In this document: positions 54,561-64,000 of the stretch, piece by piece
How positions within the stretch are numbered: the stretch's first letter is position 1
How the letters are laid out: each line of letters starts with the position of its first letter
Assembly (NCBI GenBank): GCA_963383645.1
Contig: OY726563.1
Span: 41,930,331 to 41,994,330, forward strand
DNA: 64,000 bases
Source: Muscardinus avellanarius
Lineage: Eukaryota > Chordata > Mammalia > Rodentia > Gliridae
Direction of reading: 5' to 3'
The notes under the pieces: model-generated
Seen by the model: only the letters and a program-made list of their open reading frames with translations
Told to the model about the DNA's origin: nothing
Databases searched by the model: none
Made by a program: the position numbers and the translations under genes

Positions 54561-55134
54561 CCAGAACTTGCTATTCAAAAATATGTCATCTTTGCATGAA
54601 AACTGGTGAGCTAAAGGAAATTAAGAGGCCAATGCAGAACTCTCTCCTCTTTCACTAATTCCCTAAAGCAGAACAGAAACCTACAAAGACAGAAAGTATT
54701 CCAACTCCATTTCTGTCAGGAATAACAAAGATTAATAGCTGGGAACAACTTTAGATCCATACTGGCCTGGAGATGACATTAGAGGAATCTACATTAATGA
54801 GCTTTAGTAACTGGACTTTGCCATTTATTTGAGTTTCCCCAATTTTGCCACATCCAATTTATCTTTTCATGTCTCTAAAAATTGATTGTGCTTTGTTAAG
54901 ATACTAAAAGTTGGAATTCAACACCATCTTTTTGAGAAAGAGTCATTTCTCAGGTACCTCTGATAAACATATATAAAAATATGTACATTAATAACATTGT
55001 TTGCTTTTCTCTTATTAATCATTTATTGTTAAAAGATCCATTCCAAATTAGAACTTATGGGGATTTAGAAAAATATTTTTTCTCCCTGATAGTACTTTGA
55101 TATGGTAGCCCAAGAAGACTTCTACAGCATTGTT

Positions 55135-55232
55135 ATGTGAATAAGTTTACTACTGCTCTACTTCCTGTCTCTGTGAATTTGACTAACCTAGGCATCTCAT
55201 GCAAATGTACTATAAAGACAGTATTTGTAATT
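55135..55232 (-). mobile_element. Old L1M fragment, antisense
   Basis: TACTTCCTGTCTCTGTGAAT and CTAACCTAGGCATCTCATGC resemble antisense L1M 3' sequence. Short and diverged. Confidence 0.45.
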
Positions 55233-55419
55233 AAAAAAAAGAAGTTAATGAGAGCCATGGCAGGGGTAACCCAGGACATGCCCAGAGCCAGCCAGGCCTG
55301 GTGACCCAGGTGGTCAGGAGGCTTCCCAGGGATGATGTGTGCACTCCAGGTTCCACTGTACTATAAGTAAGTGATAATCTCTTTGTTCATTATCCTTCTC
55401 TTTAAAAACATAAATCTCC

Positions 55420-55540
55420 CTATTCAGTTCTCCTCAGGGTATAGATGAAATAACGGAGGGTCTGAAAAGGTAAGTATCTCATTTAAGGTCAAATTGTTAG
55501 TCTCTGGTATAGCCATTTAAAACCTAGTAGTCTTGGCACA
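55420..55540 (+). mobile_element. MIR-like fragment
   Basis: GATGAAATAACGGAGGGTCTGA-like order, AAGGTAAGTATCTC and AAGGTCAAATTGTTAGT echo the MIR 3' half. Weak. Confidence 0.4.
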
Positions 55541-55719
55541 CCTTCATTAGAACAATTTCCTCCTCTTAATATTGCCTTCTATTTTTTGGGATGTGTGTGT
55601 GCTGGGACATAACTCAGGGTCTCGTGCATATTAAATTGTGTTTTGTTTAGTATTAAACCAATACTATGCTCTGCTTGCTTTATAGATTCCTTTTGTTTCG
55701 GGGGATAGGTTGGGGGGGG

Positions 55720-56330
55720 AAAGGTGCATGGTGTGTGTGTGGAAAAGTAACCCCCCCACCCACTATCACACAGACAGACAAACAGAAAAACTGTGGATTC
55801 TTGTCCTAAGCTAAGAATAAGTATTCATCGCTTGGACAGCTGCTGCAGATTTAAAGAAGTTTATTAAAAAGGTAGAAATATAGAGATAGTTACAGCCCTG
55901 TGCCGGAGCGGGGCACAGGGGGGCAATTCGAATGAAAATGCCAACAAACTCCAGTTTACTGAGTTTTTATCCTGTCTAAGTCCAGCAGGTCCCTCTGATT
56001 TTTGGAGATCATGTTACCCCTTATCTCCAACCCCGGCTCTGCTTCTGTTATCTCTCCAGCCGAATTTATGGCCTAAAGGGGGAGACATCTCTGTCTCCAA
56101 ACACAGGCCCAGATTTATGGCCTGAGGGGGAGGCATCTCTGTCTCCAGACACAGGCTTTTACCTTTCGTCTTCTCCCCCAAAATGTGTTAAATTGTTCTT
56201 AGGAATGCAAGGACATGTTAGCTAACCCTGGCTTTTTTAGTAAAGAAGATATATTTCAAGATTGGACATCTTTCCCAGTATTGACACATTAATACATTTT
56301 ACACCCTCTTCCCAATACCAGTACACTTTT
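55720..56330 (-). mobile_element. Endogenous retroviral LTR (copy 2), probable solo
   Basis: On the minus strand: U3-like sequence with a 49-bp tandem repeat (56063-56111 and 56112-56157; shared GATTTATGGCC and CATCTCTGTCTCC), a TATA-like GATAAAAAC near 55970, AATAAA (plus TTTATT 55860-55865), then a U5-like end. Exact boundaries were not found. Tandem repeats in U3 are typical enhancer duplications. Confidence 0.55.
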
Positions 56331-56394
56331 AAAAATTTGTAATTTTTACAGCTTCATTGCCATATTGCCTGTGTTTGTGTGTGCATGGATGCAC

Positions 56395-56596
56395 ACGCTC
56401 GTGCTGGGGATTGAACCCAGGGGCATTCTACCTCTGAGCTACACCTCCAGCCCTATTTTATTTTTTATTTTGAAACAGGCTCTAGTGTTGCTAAGGTTCT
56501 GAGTGCCTAAGTTGCTGAGACTGGCCTTAAATGTGTGATCCTCCTGTCTCAGCCTCCCAAGCACTTGGATTACCAGCGTGTACCACTACACAAGCT
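56395..56596 (-). mobile_element. B1-ID SINE
   Basis: Reverse dimer just past LTR copy 2. Confidence 0.9.
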
Positions 56597-56699
56597 CCTT
56601 TCATCTATTGTATTCAACTTTCTGGGAGATTTTCTACTTGTTGTTCTTGAATGGATGTTATTGGCTACCTGACTTCGTTGAGAATTTTAGAAATCTGTT

Positions 56700-57570
56700 T
56701 TTCTTTTTTTTAATATGGATCATGTTGACAATGGCATATATTCACACAGTACTTGGTGCCCTCCTCACTTTCTCTTTTCCCTCCCCTTTGATACTGAGTG
56801 TCCAGGTTAACACTATTATATTCACATTTATACATATTGTCACAGGTGGCATTTCCATTAATTAACTTCAGCCTTCTTCCTCCTCCACCCTTCCTCCCTG
56901 GCTTCACTGAGGATCTCCTCCATTATCTGGAGTCCCTCTGGTATCCCAAATACTCCTCAATATTAATAGCTCAAGCATATTAGAGAAAACACATGGCCCT
57001 TCTCTTTCTTTCTTTCATTTTTTGGGTACTGGGGATGGAACCCAAGGGCATTTGACCTCTGAGTTACACCCCCAGCCCTATTTTTTATTCTTTATTTTGA
57101 AACAGAGTCTCACTGAGTTGCAGAGGGCCTCACTAAGTAGCTGAGGCTGTCCGCGAACCGGGATCCTCCGGTCTCAGCCTCCCAAATGCTGGGATTACAA
57201 GCGTGCGCCACCACACTCGGCTCTGTTCCTTCTCTTTCTGTGCTTGGCTAATTTTACTCAATGTTCTCCAGGTGTTTCCATTTTCTTACGAATGACATAA
57301 TTTTTTTCTTTATTGCTGAGTAGAATTCCATTGTGTGTATTTCCCATAATTTTGTAATCCATTCATCTCTTGATGGACACCTAGGTTAATTCCATAGTTT
57401 GGCTATTGTGAATTGTGCTGCTGTGAACATGGGTATGCATATGTTTCTGTAGTTCTCTAACTTCAACCCCTTTGGAAAGATACCCAGGAGTGGTATAGCC
57501 AAATCGTATGGTGGATCCATTCCCAGTTTTCTAAGGAATCTCCACACTGATCTCCATAGTCAGTAAATGA
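56700..57570 (-). mobile_element. L1 3' portion, antisense
   Basis: 56700-56990 is pyrimidine-rich antisense 3' UTR-like sequence. 57240-57570 is antisense ORF2 end (GAATTCCATTGTGTGTATTT, AACCCCTTTGGAAAGATACC). A SINE at 57012-57224 sits between. Confidence 0.6.
57012..57224 (-). mobile_element. B1-ID SINE
   Basis: Reverse dimer of the CATTTGACCTC subgroup; CCTTCTCTTTCT flanks it. Confidence 0.9.
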
Positions 57571-57624
57571 AATGAAGACAGCAATAGAAAGAAATTCTGA
57601 AATCTGTTTTTCTTTCACTTCAAT

Positions 57625-58252
57625 AAAACTTTTTTATCTTGATACTGGAGATTGAATCCAGGGGCATTCTACTTTATTTACGTTTTTTGTGGCACTGGGA
57701 ATGAAACCCAGGGGACTTCTACCTCCAGGCTACACCCCTAGACCTGTTTTATATCTTTATTTTGAAACAGAGTCTCACTACGTTGCTGAGAATCTCACTA
57801 AATAGCTGGTTTCGAACCTGTGCGATCCTCCTGTCTCAGCCTCCCAAGTACTGGGATTACAAACATGCACCACCACGCATTCTACTTATGAGTTACTCCC
57901 CCCCAGCCATATTATACTTTTTATTTTGAAACAAGGTCTCACTGTGTTGCTGAGGCTGGCCTCAAATCTGGGATCCTCCTGTCTTAGCTTCCCAAGTACT
58001 CAGATTATAGGAGTGTACCGCCAGGTCTGGCTTCAATAAAACTTTTTTTTGAGGGTCTGGAGATGGAACCCAGGGGCATTTGACCTCCGAGTTACACCCC
58101 CTGCCCTACTTTTTATTCTTTATTTTGAAACCGGGTCTCACTGAGTTGCAGAGGTCCTCATTAAGTAGCTGAGGCTGTCCGCAAACCATGATCCTTCTGT
58201 CTCAGCCTCCCAAATGCTGGGATTACAAGCGTGCGCCACCACACCCAGTTTC
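57625..58252 (-). mobile_element. Three reverse B1-ID SINEs at one site
   Basis: The outer dimer (57630-58030) has an inner dimer (57676-57878) in its ID, bordered by GCATTCTACTT. A third (58046-58252) follows. CAATAAAACTTT recurs at 57622, 58034 and 58253, so the same target was hit repeatedly. Confidence 0.9.
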
Positions 58253-58333
58253 CAATAAAACTTTAAACATATAATATGCAAAACCCTTACTTTTCTGCTT
58301 TTTCTTTGTTAATCCATTTCTAAAACATAAAAA

Positions 58334-58512
58334 TAAACCGGGTGTGGTGGCGCACGCTTGTAATCCCCGTGCTTGGGAGACAGAGACAGGAGGATCGCGC
58401 AGGTTCGTAGCCAGCCACGCTGGTTTAAGAGACCCTGTTTCAAAAATATAAAATAGGTCTGGGAGTGCAGCCCGGAGGTAGAAGGGCTTCCAGGAACCCC
58501 AGTACCACACAA
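58334..58512 (+). mobile_element. B1-ID SINE, variant ID end
   Basis: GGGCTTCCAGGAACCCCAGT in the ID half. Confidence 0.95.
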
Positions 58513-58737
58513 AAAAAATAAAAATAAAAATAAAAATACAGCCTACCAACTAAGGTCTCCTTGTTGAGAGTTCTGATTTTATTATTAAGACAACTTCCAT
58601 AAGTGGGAGGAATTACATAGCACTGTAGTTATGTGATGTCCAAAGACCTACAAACCCTGGCATCCCAGAGCCTTGACAACAAGCATAAATTTTTTTTCTG
58701 AGTGGAATAATTGATGATCCATGGAGAGAGGATTTGT

Positions 58738-59000
58738 TTTTGTACTGGGGTTTGATTTTATTTTGAAATAGGGTTTTGACATGGTGCTGAGGCTGGCATT
58801 GAACCTGAGATTCTCCTGTCTCAGCCACCTAAGTACTGAGATTACAGGTGTGCACCCCCACCCCAGTGAGAGGAATATTTTGACATGAGGTTTTACTGTG
58901 TTGTCCAGGCTGGCCTTAAACTCCTGGGCTCAAGTGATCCTCCTGTCTCAGCTTTCAGAGTAGCCAAGACTACAGGTGCATGCAATTGCACCTGGCTAGG
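58738..59000 (-). mobile_element. Two old B1-like units
   Basis: 58738-58862 reverse B1 with ID remnant; 58876-59000 reverse 7SL-derived monomer of an older type (GTGTTGTCCAGGCTGGCC). Confidence 0.75.
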
Positions 59001-59218
59001 AATTCTTAAGTTCTACTAAGTTTGTTTGGAGTACTTTCATTCAGATAAGCTGAATTTAGGGCAACCTGAAAGCCAGGAAAAGTGGCTGGTCAAATTACCC
59101 AAGGACTATGGTTGATTCAGAAATTTCGGTGAGGAGACACTCACAGAAAAGAAAAAAAAAAAACTATGCAATGAGGAAAGGTGAAGAGATTATTTTTTTC
59201 TTACAGAAAAGGTTCATG

Positions 59219-59393
59219 AAACTAGTTGTGGTGGTGCACACTTGTAATCCCAGTACTTGGGAGGCTGAGACAGGATGATTGCTGGCTCAAGGCCAGCCTC
59301 AGCAACTTAGTGAGACCCTGTTTCAATATAAAAAGTAAAATAGGGCTGAGGGTGTATCTCAGAGGTCGAATGCCCCTGGGTTCAATCCCAAGC

Positions 59394-59397
<4 letters not shown>
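59219..59397 (+). mobile_element. B1-ID SINE
   Basis: Complete dimer followed by an AC repeat. Confidence 0.9.

Positions 59398-59438
<41 letters not shown>
59395..59438 (+). repeat. (AC)n microsatellite
   Basis: About 21 AC units from a SINE tail. Confidence 0.95.
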
Positions 59439-59442
<4 letters not shown>

Positions 59443-59491
59443 AGGCTCATGAGGTCTGTTTAGATTCAAATCTACACAGTTAAGATATTTG

Positions 59492-59680
59492 GAAGCTGGG
59501 TATGATGGCATATGCTCTTCATCCAGTACTTGAGAGGCCTGAGAGAGGGAGATTGCAGGTTTAAGGCCAGCCTCTCAGAGACCTAGTGAGACACTGTTTC
59601 AAGATTATTTAAAAAAAAAGGGCTGGTGGTGTAGCCTGGAAGGCAGAATGCCCCTGGTTTTAATCCCCAGTACCAAAAAT
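59492..59680 (+). mobile_element. B1-ID SINE
   Basis: Diverged dimer; AAGATATTTGGAA occurs on both sides. Confidence 0.9.
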
Positions 59681-59734
59681 AAAGATATTTGGAAATTGTG
59701 TGTGTGTGTGTGTGTTTGTATGTTTGTTACTGGG

Positions 59735-60121
59735 GATTTTTTTTGGTGGTACTGGGGTTCCTGGTAAACCCTTCTACCTCCAGGCTACACTCCCAGACCT
59801 ATTTTATATATTTTTTTATTTGGAAACAGGGTCTCTTAAGCCAGTGTGGCTGGCTTCGAACCTGCGCGATCCTCCTGTCTCAGCCTTCCAAGCGCAGGGA
59901 TTACAAGTGTGCGCCACCACGCCCGGCTATTACTAGGGATTTAACCCAGGGGCAGTCTACCTCTGAGATACAACCTCAGCCCTACTTTATTATTTTCTTT
60001 TGAAACATAGTCTCACTAAGTTTTGAAGGGCCTAAGTTGCTGAAGCTATCTTCAAACCTGCAATCCTCCTGACTCAACTTTCCAAGTACTGAGATTACAA
60101 GCATGCACCACCACCCTGGCT
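59735..60121 (-). mobile_element. B1-ID SINE with variant copy nested in its ID
   Basis: Inner 59741-59928 with GGGGTTCCTGGTAA; TTACTGGGGAT / TTACTAGGGAT at the edges belong to the outer ID. Confidence 0.9.
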
Positions 60122-60129
60122 TAAAATTT

Positions 60130-60322
60130 TTTTTTGGTGGCATTGGGGTTCCTGGAAGCCCTTCTACCTCCGGGCTACACTCCCAGACCTATTTTTTTTA
60201 ACATTTTTATTTGGAAACAGGGTCTCCTAAGCCAGCGCGCGCGGCTGGCTTCGAACCTGCGTGATCCTCCTGTCTCTGCCTCCCAAGCGTGGGGATTATA
60301 AGCGTGCGCCACTACGCCTGGC
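60130..60322 (-). mobile_element. B1-ID SINE, variant ID end
   Basis: Reverse copy with GGGGTTCCTGGAAGCCC and a very intact B1. Confidence 0.95.
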
Positions 60323-60344
60323 TAAAAATGTTTTTTTTTTTTTA

Positions 60345-60800
60345 TTGTCCAGGCTTTGGATCACTGATATTCCCCTGGAGCCATGTGGCTGGGTCAGAAG
60401 CCATGCTCATGAAGGGTGCCAGTAGCCCTCATCTGGGGACCTTGGGAACAAGATGTTTGTGTAAACTGCTGGCGTCATTGTCTGGGGTGAGGCACATAGT
60501 TGCAGAAGTTGGTCTTTGTCAGGGGGAATGCTGCCTCAGGAGGACCAGTAATCTCCCCTACAAATGTCTGGCAGGCATCACAAGGCGGAATGCTGAGACT
60601 CATGATGAACTCCAAAGAGAGAGGGACTAGCTCCACCAGGTTGCTCTCAACAGAAGTTTCAGGTCAGCAAGTCAGGGACATCTGGAATTTCAGTCCCCCC
60701 AGGGGAAGTGTATACAGCAGTTCTGGGTCAGGGGGCTTCATTCTTCACCCCAATAGTCTGCTTTGGTATACTAATAACAACTACAGAGTAGTTTTTAAAA
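60345..60800. other. Unassigned GC-moderate block
   Basis: A SINE-free block with a minus-strand open stretch of about 60 codons (60475-60655, containing PPCDACQTFVGEITGPPEAA). It could be a piece of a processed pseudogene. I do not recognise the parent. Confidence 0.3.
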
Positions 60801-60825
60801 CTTACTTATTTTTAAAATTGTGGTA

Positions 60826-61116
60826 AGCTGGGCATGGTGATGCTAACCTGTAATTCCGGTACTTGGGAGGCTGAGACAGGAGGAGAGCAGGGTCAAGGAC
60901 AGCCTCAGCAAGAGTAAACCCCATCAACGTAAACCATCAGAGTAAACCTCATCAACGTAGTAAAACCCCATTTAAAAGTAAAAATAAAATAATACTTTCC
61001 AGATTTTCCAATATTTTTCAGTAGATCTTCCAGATATTTTTCAGATTATTTTTGGTACTAGAGTGTAGCTTCAGAGGTAGAATGCTTCTGGGTTCAATCC
61101 CCAGTACCCCCCCCCA
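60826..61116 (+). mobile_element. B1-ID SINE with enlarged linker
   Basis: B1 60826-60990 and ID 61055-61115 separated by T-rich sequence with repeated CAGATATTTTTCAG-like units. Confidence 0.75.
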
Positions 61117-61329
61117 ATTGTGGTAAAATATCCAAAACATAACATTTGCCATTTTAATCTTAAGAGCATAGTTCATTGGCATTGAGCATATCACATTGCT
61201 GTGCCATCCACAGCACTGTTTCCTGAACTTGATCATTTTGCAGAATTCAAAGTCTGTACCCATTAAACCCTAACTCTATTTCCCCTTCTGTCTCACCCTT
61301 TCATTCCTGATAATTACATCTACTCTTTT

Positions 61330-61560
61330 TGCTTTGTTTTGTTTGTTCCTAGTTTTGACAGTCTAGCTAGGTTAATAGATTTTTTTCCCCCAAGGAAGTA
61401 GCTTATTTTTTAATTTATTTTTTCTCTCATTCTGATTTTTATTTTCCGGACTACTTTTCCTATCTTTATTATTTCCTTCTATTGGCCTCCCAGGTTTAAA
61501 TTGTGTTTTTTCCCTAACTTTGTGAGGTAGAAGCTTAGATTTTATGTGAGGCCTTCTTTT
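61330..61560 (-). mobile_element. Old L1M fragment, antisense
   Basis: Antisense L1M ORF2-like sequence (TTATTATTTCCTTCTATTGG, GTGAGGTAGAAGCTTAGATT). It belongs with 62200-62345 and 62560-62700, which follow in the same orientation between SINEs. Confidence 0.5.
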
Positions 61561-61569
61561 TTTTTCTTT

Positions 61570-61728
61570 TTTCTTTTTTTTGTGTGATACTGGAGATTGA
61601 ACCCAGGGACATTCTAATCTTTGAGCTACACCCCAGCCTCATTTAATTTTAATTAACTAATTAATTAATTTTTTAGTTCCTGGAATTGAACCCAAGGGCA
61701 TTCTACCTCTGAGCTACACCCCTAGACC
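61570..61728 (-). mobile_element. Two reverse ID units
   Basis: 61578-61640 and 61672-61727, each about 55 bp (GGAGATTGAACCCAGGGACA; GGAATTGAACCCAAGGGCAT). Confidence 0.75.
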
Positions 61729-61753
61729 TTTATTTATTTATTTATTTATTTAT
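61728..61753 (-). repeat. (TTTA)n microsatellite
   Basis: Short expanded tail between an ID fragment and an antisense L1 end. Confidence 0.9.
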
Positions 61754-61789
61754 GTCAAATTTTATTAAAAAATTTTGGTTAAAATTCTA

Positions 61790-61948
61790 TAAATTAAAAA
61801 ACTTTTGTGGGTGCATTGTAGTCATACATCTTAATGGGATGCAAGATGGTGGAGGCATACATGCACACATCACCCAATTAGCCCTTACCCAGTTCCCATC
61901 CCATTTCCTTCCCCTCCCTCCTTCTCATATTTGGCTTAGTGATTGGCA
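61790..61948 (-). mobile_element. L1 3' UTR, antisense
   Basis: Reverse complement of the L1 terminus: GGTGCATTGTAGTCATACAT, then ACATCACCCAATTAGCCCTT and the pyrimidine tract. It is homologous to 44515-44670 and to the 3' ends of both chimeric elements. Confidence 0.65.
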
Positions 61949-62203
61949 CTGAATTCTTTATTTTGAAGCAGGGTCTCATCATGTTGCTGAGGGTCTCACT
62001 AAGTGGCTGAAGCTGGCTGTGAATCCTTGATCCTCCTGTGTCAGCCTCCCAAGTACTGGGATTACAAGCATGCACCACTACACCCAACTTTTTTTTTTAA
62101 ACCCATCTCACTAAGTTACTGTATGCTGGCCTAAAACCTGTGATCCCCCTATCTCACCCTTCTAAGAATTGAGATTACAGGAGTATGTGACCACACCTGG
62201 TAT
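61949..62203 (-). mobile_element. Two reverse B1 units
   Basis: 61949-62089 and 62090-62203, the second diverged. They may be the B1 parts of the two ID units at 61570-61728, separated by a later L1 end. Confidence 0.7.
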
Positions 62204-62700
62204 GAGGTCTTCTTTTTTAACACAAATATTTCATGCCATAATTTTCCCTCTAGGCAGAGTTTTAGTTTCATGTTATAAATTTTGGTGTGGTATATTCCCC
62301 ATATTATTTCAAATTTTTCTAATTTTCTTTGCAAATTTACTCTTTTTTTGGTACTGAGGATTGCGTTTAGAGGCCTTCTACCTCTGAACTAAACTCTCAG
62401 CCTTTTTATTATTTATTTTGAATCAGGGTTTGCTAAGTTGCTGACGATCTTGCTAAATTGATGAAACTGGCCTCGAACCTGCAAGTCTCTTGTCTCAGCC
62501 TCCTATGTACTGGGATTAAGGGTATACACCTTCATGATTGGCTATAGATAACCCATAGATTAAATTTCAGGTTAATGTGTGTTTAATTTCTAAATACTTA
62601 GAAAATTTTCTGTAACTGACGTCTAGTTTCGTTCAATTGTGGTCAGAGAACATCATGTGCATTGTTTCAGTTCTTTTAAATTTGTTAAGATTTTTCTGTT
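62200..62700 (-). mobile_element. Old L1M fragment, antisense, split
   Basis: 62560-62700 carries TTAATTTCTAAATACTTAG and TCAATTGTGGTCAGAGAACA, paralogous to 22310-22400. 62204-62344 is upstream antisense L1M. A SINE lies between. Confidence 0.5.
62345..62543 (-). mobile_element. B1-ID SINE, old
   Basis: Reverse, diverged dimer. Confidence 0.8.
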
Positions 62701-62761
62701 ATGACCTGGATTACTATCATATGGACACTGACATACCTGCCTCTCCCTTTATTTTATTTAT

Positions 62762-62972
62762 TTTTTGTGGTGCTGGGGATTGAACCCAGGGGCATTCTAC
62801 CTCTTAGCTATACCCCTAACCCGATTTTATTTCGTATTTTGAAACAGGGCCTTGCTAGGTTGATGAGGGTCTCACTAAGTGGCTGAGGCTGGCCTTGAAC
62901 CTGTGATCCTCCTATCTCAACCTGCCACGTACTGGGAATTAATTACAAGCATGTGACACCGCAACTGGCTTC
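62762..62972 (-). mobile_element. B1-ID SINE
   Basis: Reverse complete dimer. Confidence 0.9.
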
Positions 62973-63150
62973 TCTCTTTCACTTACTAGGATCCTTGTGA
63001 TTATACTAGGCCCATCAGATAATTCAAGATCATCCCACAATCTCAGATGCTTAAATTAATCATATCTGCAAAGTCCCTTTGTCAAGTAAGGCTTGGGAAT
63101 TAGGACATAGATATCTTTGGAGGGCTATATTCTATTCTGTACAATACTCT
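62973..63150 (-). mobile_element. MLT1-like LTR fragment, antisense
   Basis: TAGGATCCTTGTGATTATAC, AATCATATCTGCAAAGTCCC and TTAGGACATAGATATCTTTG match an antisense MLT1-type LTR end. A SINE follows at 63168. Confidence 0.5.
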
Positions 63151-63167
63151 CTCCCTCCCCAGCCTTT

Positions 63168-63375
63168 GTTTTTGTTTTGCAGTACTGGGGATGGAACCCA
63201 GGGGCATTCTACCTCTGAGCTACATCCCCAGCAATATTTTTTATTCTTTATTTTGAAACAGAATCTCACTGAGTTGCAAAGGGCCTCACAAAGTAGCTGA
63301 GGCTGGCCACGAACCACAATCCTCCTGTCTCAGCCTCCCAAATGCTGGAATTACAAGTGTGTGCCACCATGCCCA
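63168..63375 (-). mobile_element. B1-ID SINE
   Basis: Reverse dimer; CCAGCCTTTGT on both sides is the target duplication. Confidence 0.95.
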
Positions 63376-64000
63376 AATTCTCCAGCCTTTGTGATGACTG
63401 CCACTAATCCCCCCACCCTGGATCACAGAGGTGGACTAAAGAGGCTGGTTTCTGAGGGGAAAAAGTCCGTGTTCCATAGAGGAGAAAAATATTGTGACAG
63501 TCAATGGCTGCTAGGAATACTAAATCTGACAATGTTGATAAGTATAGTTACTATTTCCCCAGGCTTGCCATGTGTTAGCATTTTGCATGGATTACAGGTG
63601 CCACCATCCCAACTCTTTGACAAGAAGACCGAGACCAAGCTGGGTTACATGATTTGCTCGTGTCCAGGGTTGGAACTTGGGCTTTCCCCACAGCTTATGC
63701 CCCTAACAGCTGCCTCAAGTTACAAACATCATCCCAGGGTGCCAAAGGATGTGTCCTTAGAGTGTATCATTAATGGGCACGGAAGAATGAATAGTGTGTG
63801 TCTGGACCAGGACTTCAGGGCACTTTGCCCCATCTATCCCCCCACTCCCACCCCTACCAACACAGGCTACTAGGTCTCCCTTCTACCCCAGGACCCCCTT
63901 TGTCCTAGTTCCTAGGTTTGAGCTACACCCTCTCACTCCCATTTGTGTCCCTCAGAGGACACCTCAGGATCCTCCGTGCTCCTTGAAAGTGCAAAAGTCT
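63376..64000. other. Right-edge sequence, no firm gene
   Basis: Low-repeat sequence with a weak MIR-like part near 63600-63720. A possible 3' splice site (TGTGTCCCTCAG, to 63955) occurs near the end; an exon may continue beyond the window. Confidence 0.35.

Larger units (their letters stand above)
54151..55238 (+). pseudogene. Possible retroposed noncoding transcript
   Basis: The 17-bp direct repeat AAGAAGTTAATGAGAGC occurs at 54134-54150 and 55239-55255. The right copy is preceded by an A-run, and a TATAAA-type signal lies about 20 bp before that run (55211). The enclosed 1.09 kb contains a reverse B1 piece, an MLT1 LTR part and an L1M part, but no coding frame. It reads like L1-mediated retroposition of a repeat-rich transcript. 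Alternatively it is one composite old repeat. Confidence 0.45.

Noticed and set aside
51120..56330. Complete provirus between the LTRs
   Set aside because: No frames with retroviral motifs are present in the interval, and it holds unrelated old repeats.
60289..60826. Two overlapping plus-strand frames of about 110 codons
   Set aside because: One starts inside a SINE; neither resembles a protein I know, and they overlap in different phases.
63361..63873. A 170-codon plus-strand frame near the right edge
   Set aside because: It begins inside a SINE, crosses MIR-like sequence, shows no splice context or domain, and lacks coding composition.
1..64000. CRISPR-like regular repeats
   Set aside because: The recurring units are dispersed SINEs with irregular spacing and both orientations; there is no direct repeat and spacer pattern.
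63940..64000. First exon of a further gene at the right edge
   Set aside because: Only a plausible 3' splice site is visible; the window ends before a donor or a useful frame can be judged.

Overview
The window is nuclear DNA from a rodent of the squirrel family, most probably X-chromosomal. The taxon is inferred from about one hundred copies of a dimeric SINE (a 7SL-derived B1 half, an A-rich linker, then a tRNA-Ala-like ID half, as in MEN / B1-dID elements of Sciuridae). The chromosome is inferred from the terminal exons of PPP1R3F followed on the same strand by a PAGE/GAGE-type cancer-testis antigen gene; these lie near each other at human Xp11.23. Nothing bacterial or viral-genomic is present, and most reading frames are repeat-derived. 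|| Layout: 1-5.5 kb holds the last two coding exons of PPP1R3F (434-513 and 3126-4430) and its 3' UTR, with SINEs and an antisense L2 in the intron. 5.5-23.6 kb is intergenic: L2 pieces, old L1M fragments, a MaLR LTR, an MLT1-like piece, dense SINEs and microsatellites. A CpG-rich promoter lies at 23.7-24.1 kb. From it a PAGE-family gene runs rightward: a probable noncoding first exon ending at 23910, then coding exons 27443-27520, 28565-28673, 32766-32891 and 48904-48917, which join in phase to 108 codons, with a poly(A) signal at 48990. Its introns carry a full-length U1 retropseudogene, a 5'-inverted L1, a 140-bp inverted repeat and, in the 16-kb last intron, two copies in opposite orientation of an unusual L1 derivative. 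49-64 kb is intergenic again: antisense L1M, two related LTRs, a possible retroposed transcript with a 17-bp target duplication, L1 3' ends and more SINEs. || The most unusual object is the L1 derivative (minus strand 38714-41497; plus strand 44674-47455). Each copy has a CpG-rich 5' UTR, an intact ORF1 of 305 codons, then a decayed ORF2 fragment in reverse orientation instead of a usable ORF2, then an L1 3' end and A-tail. The copies have different target-site duplications, so a chimera already carrying ORF1 and lacking ORF2 moved at least twice. It resembles a young half-LINE (HAL1-like) family. || No operon-like cooperation exists. PPP1R3F encodes a glycogen-targeting subunit of protein phosphatase 1; the PAGE gene encodes a small acidic, probably disordered protein of the testis-antigen family. 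The rest is retrotransposon history, with heavy nesting of SINEs inside the linkers of older SINEs.
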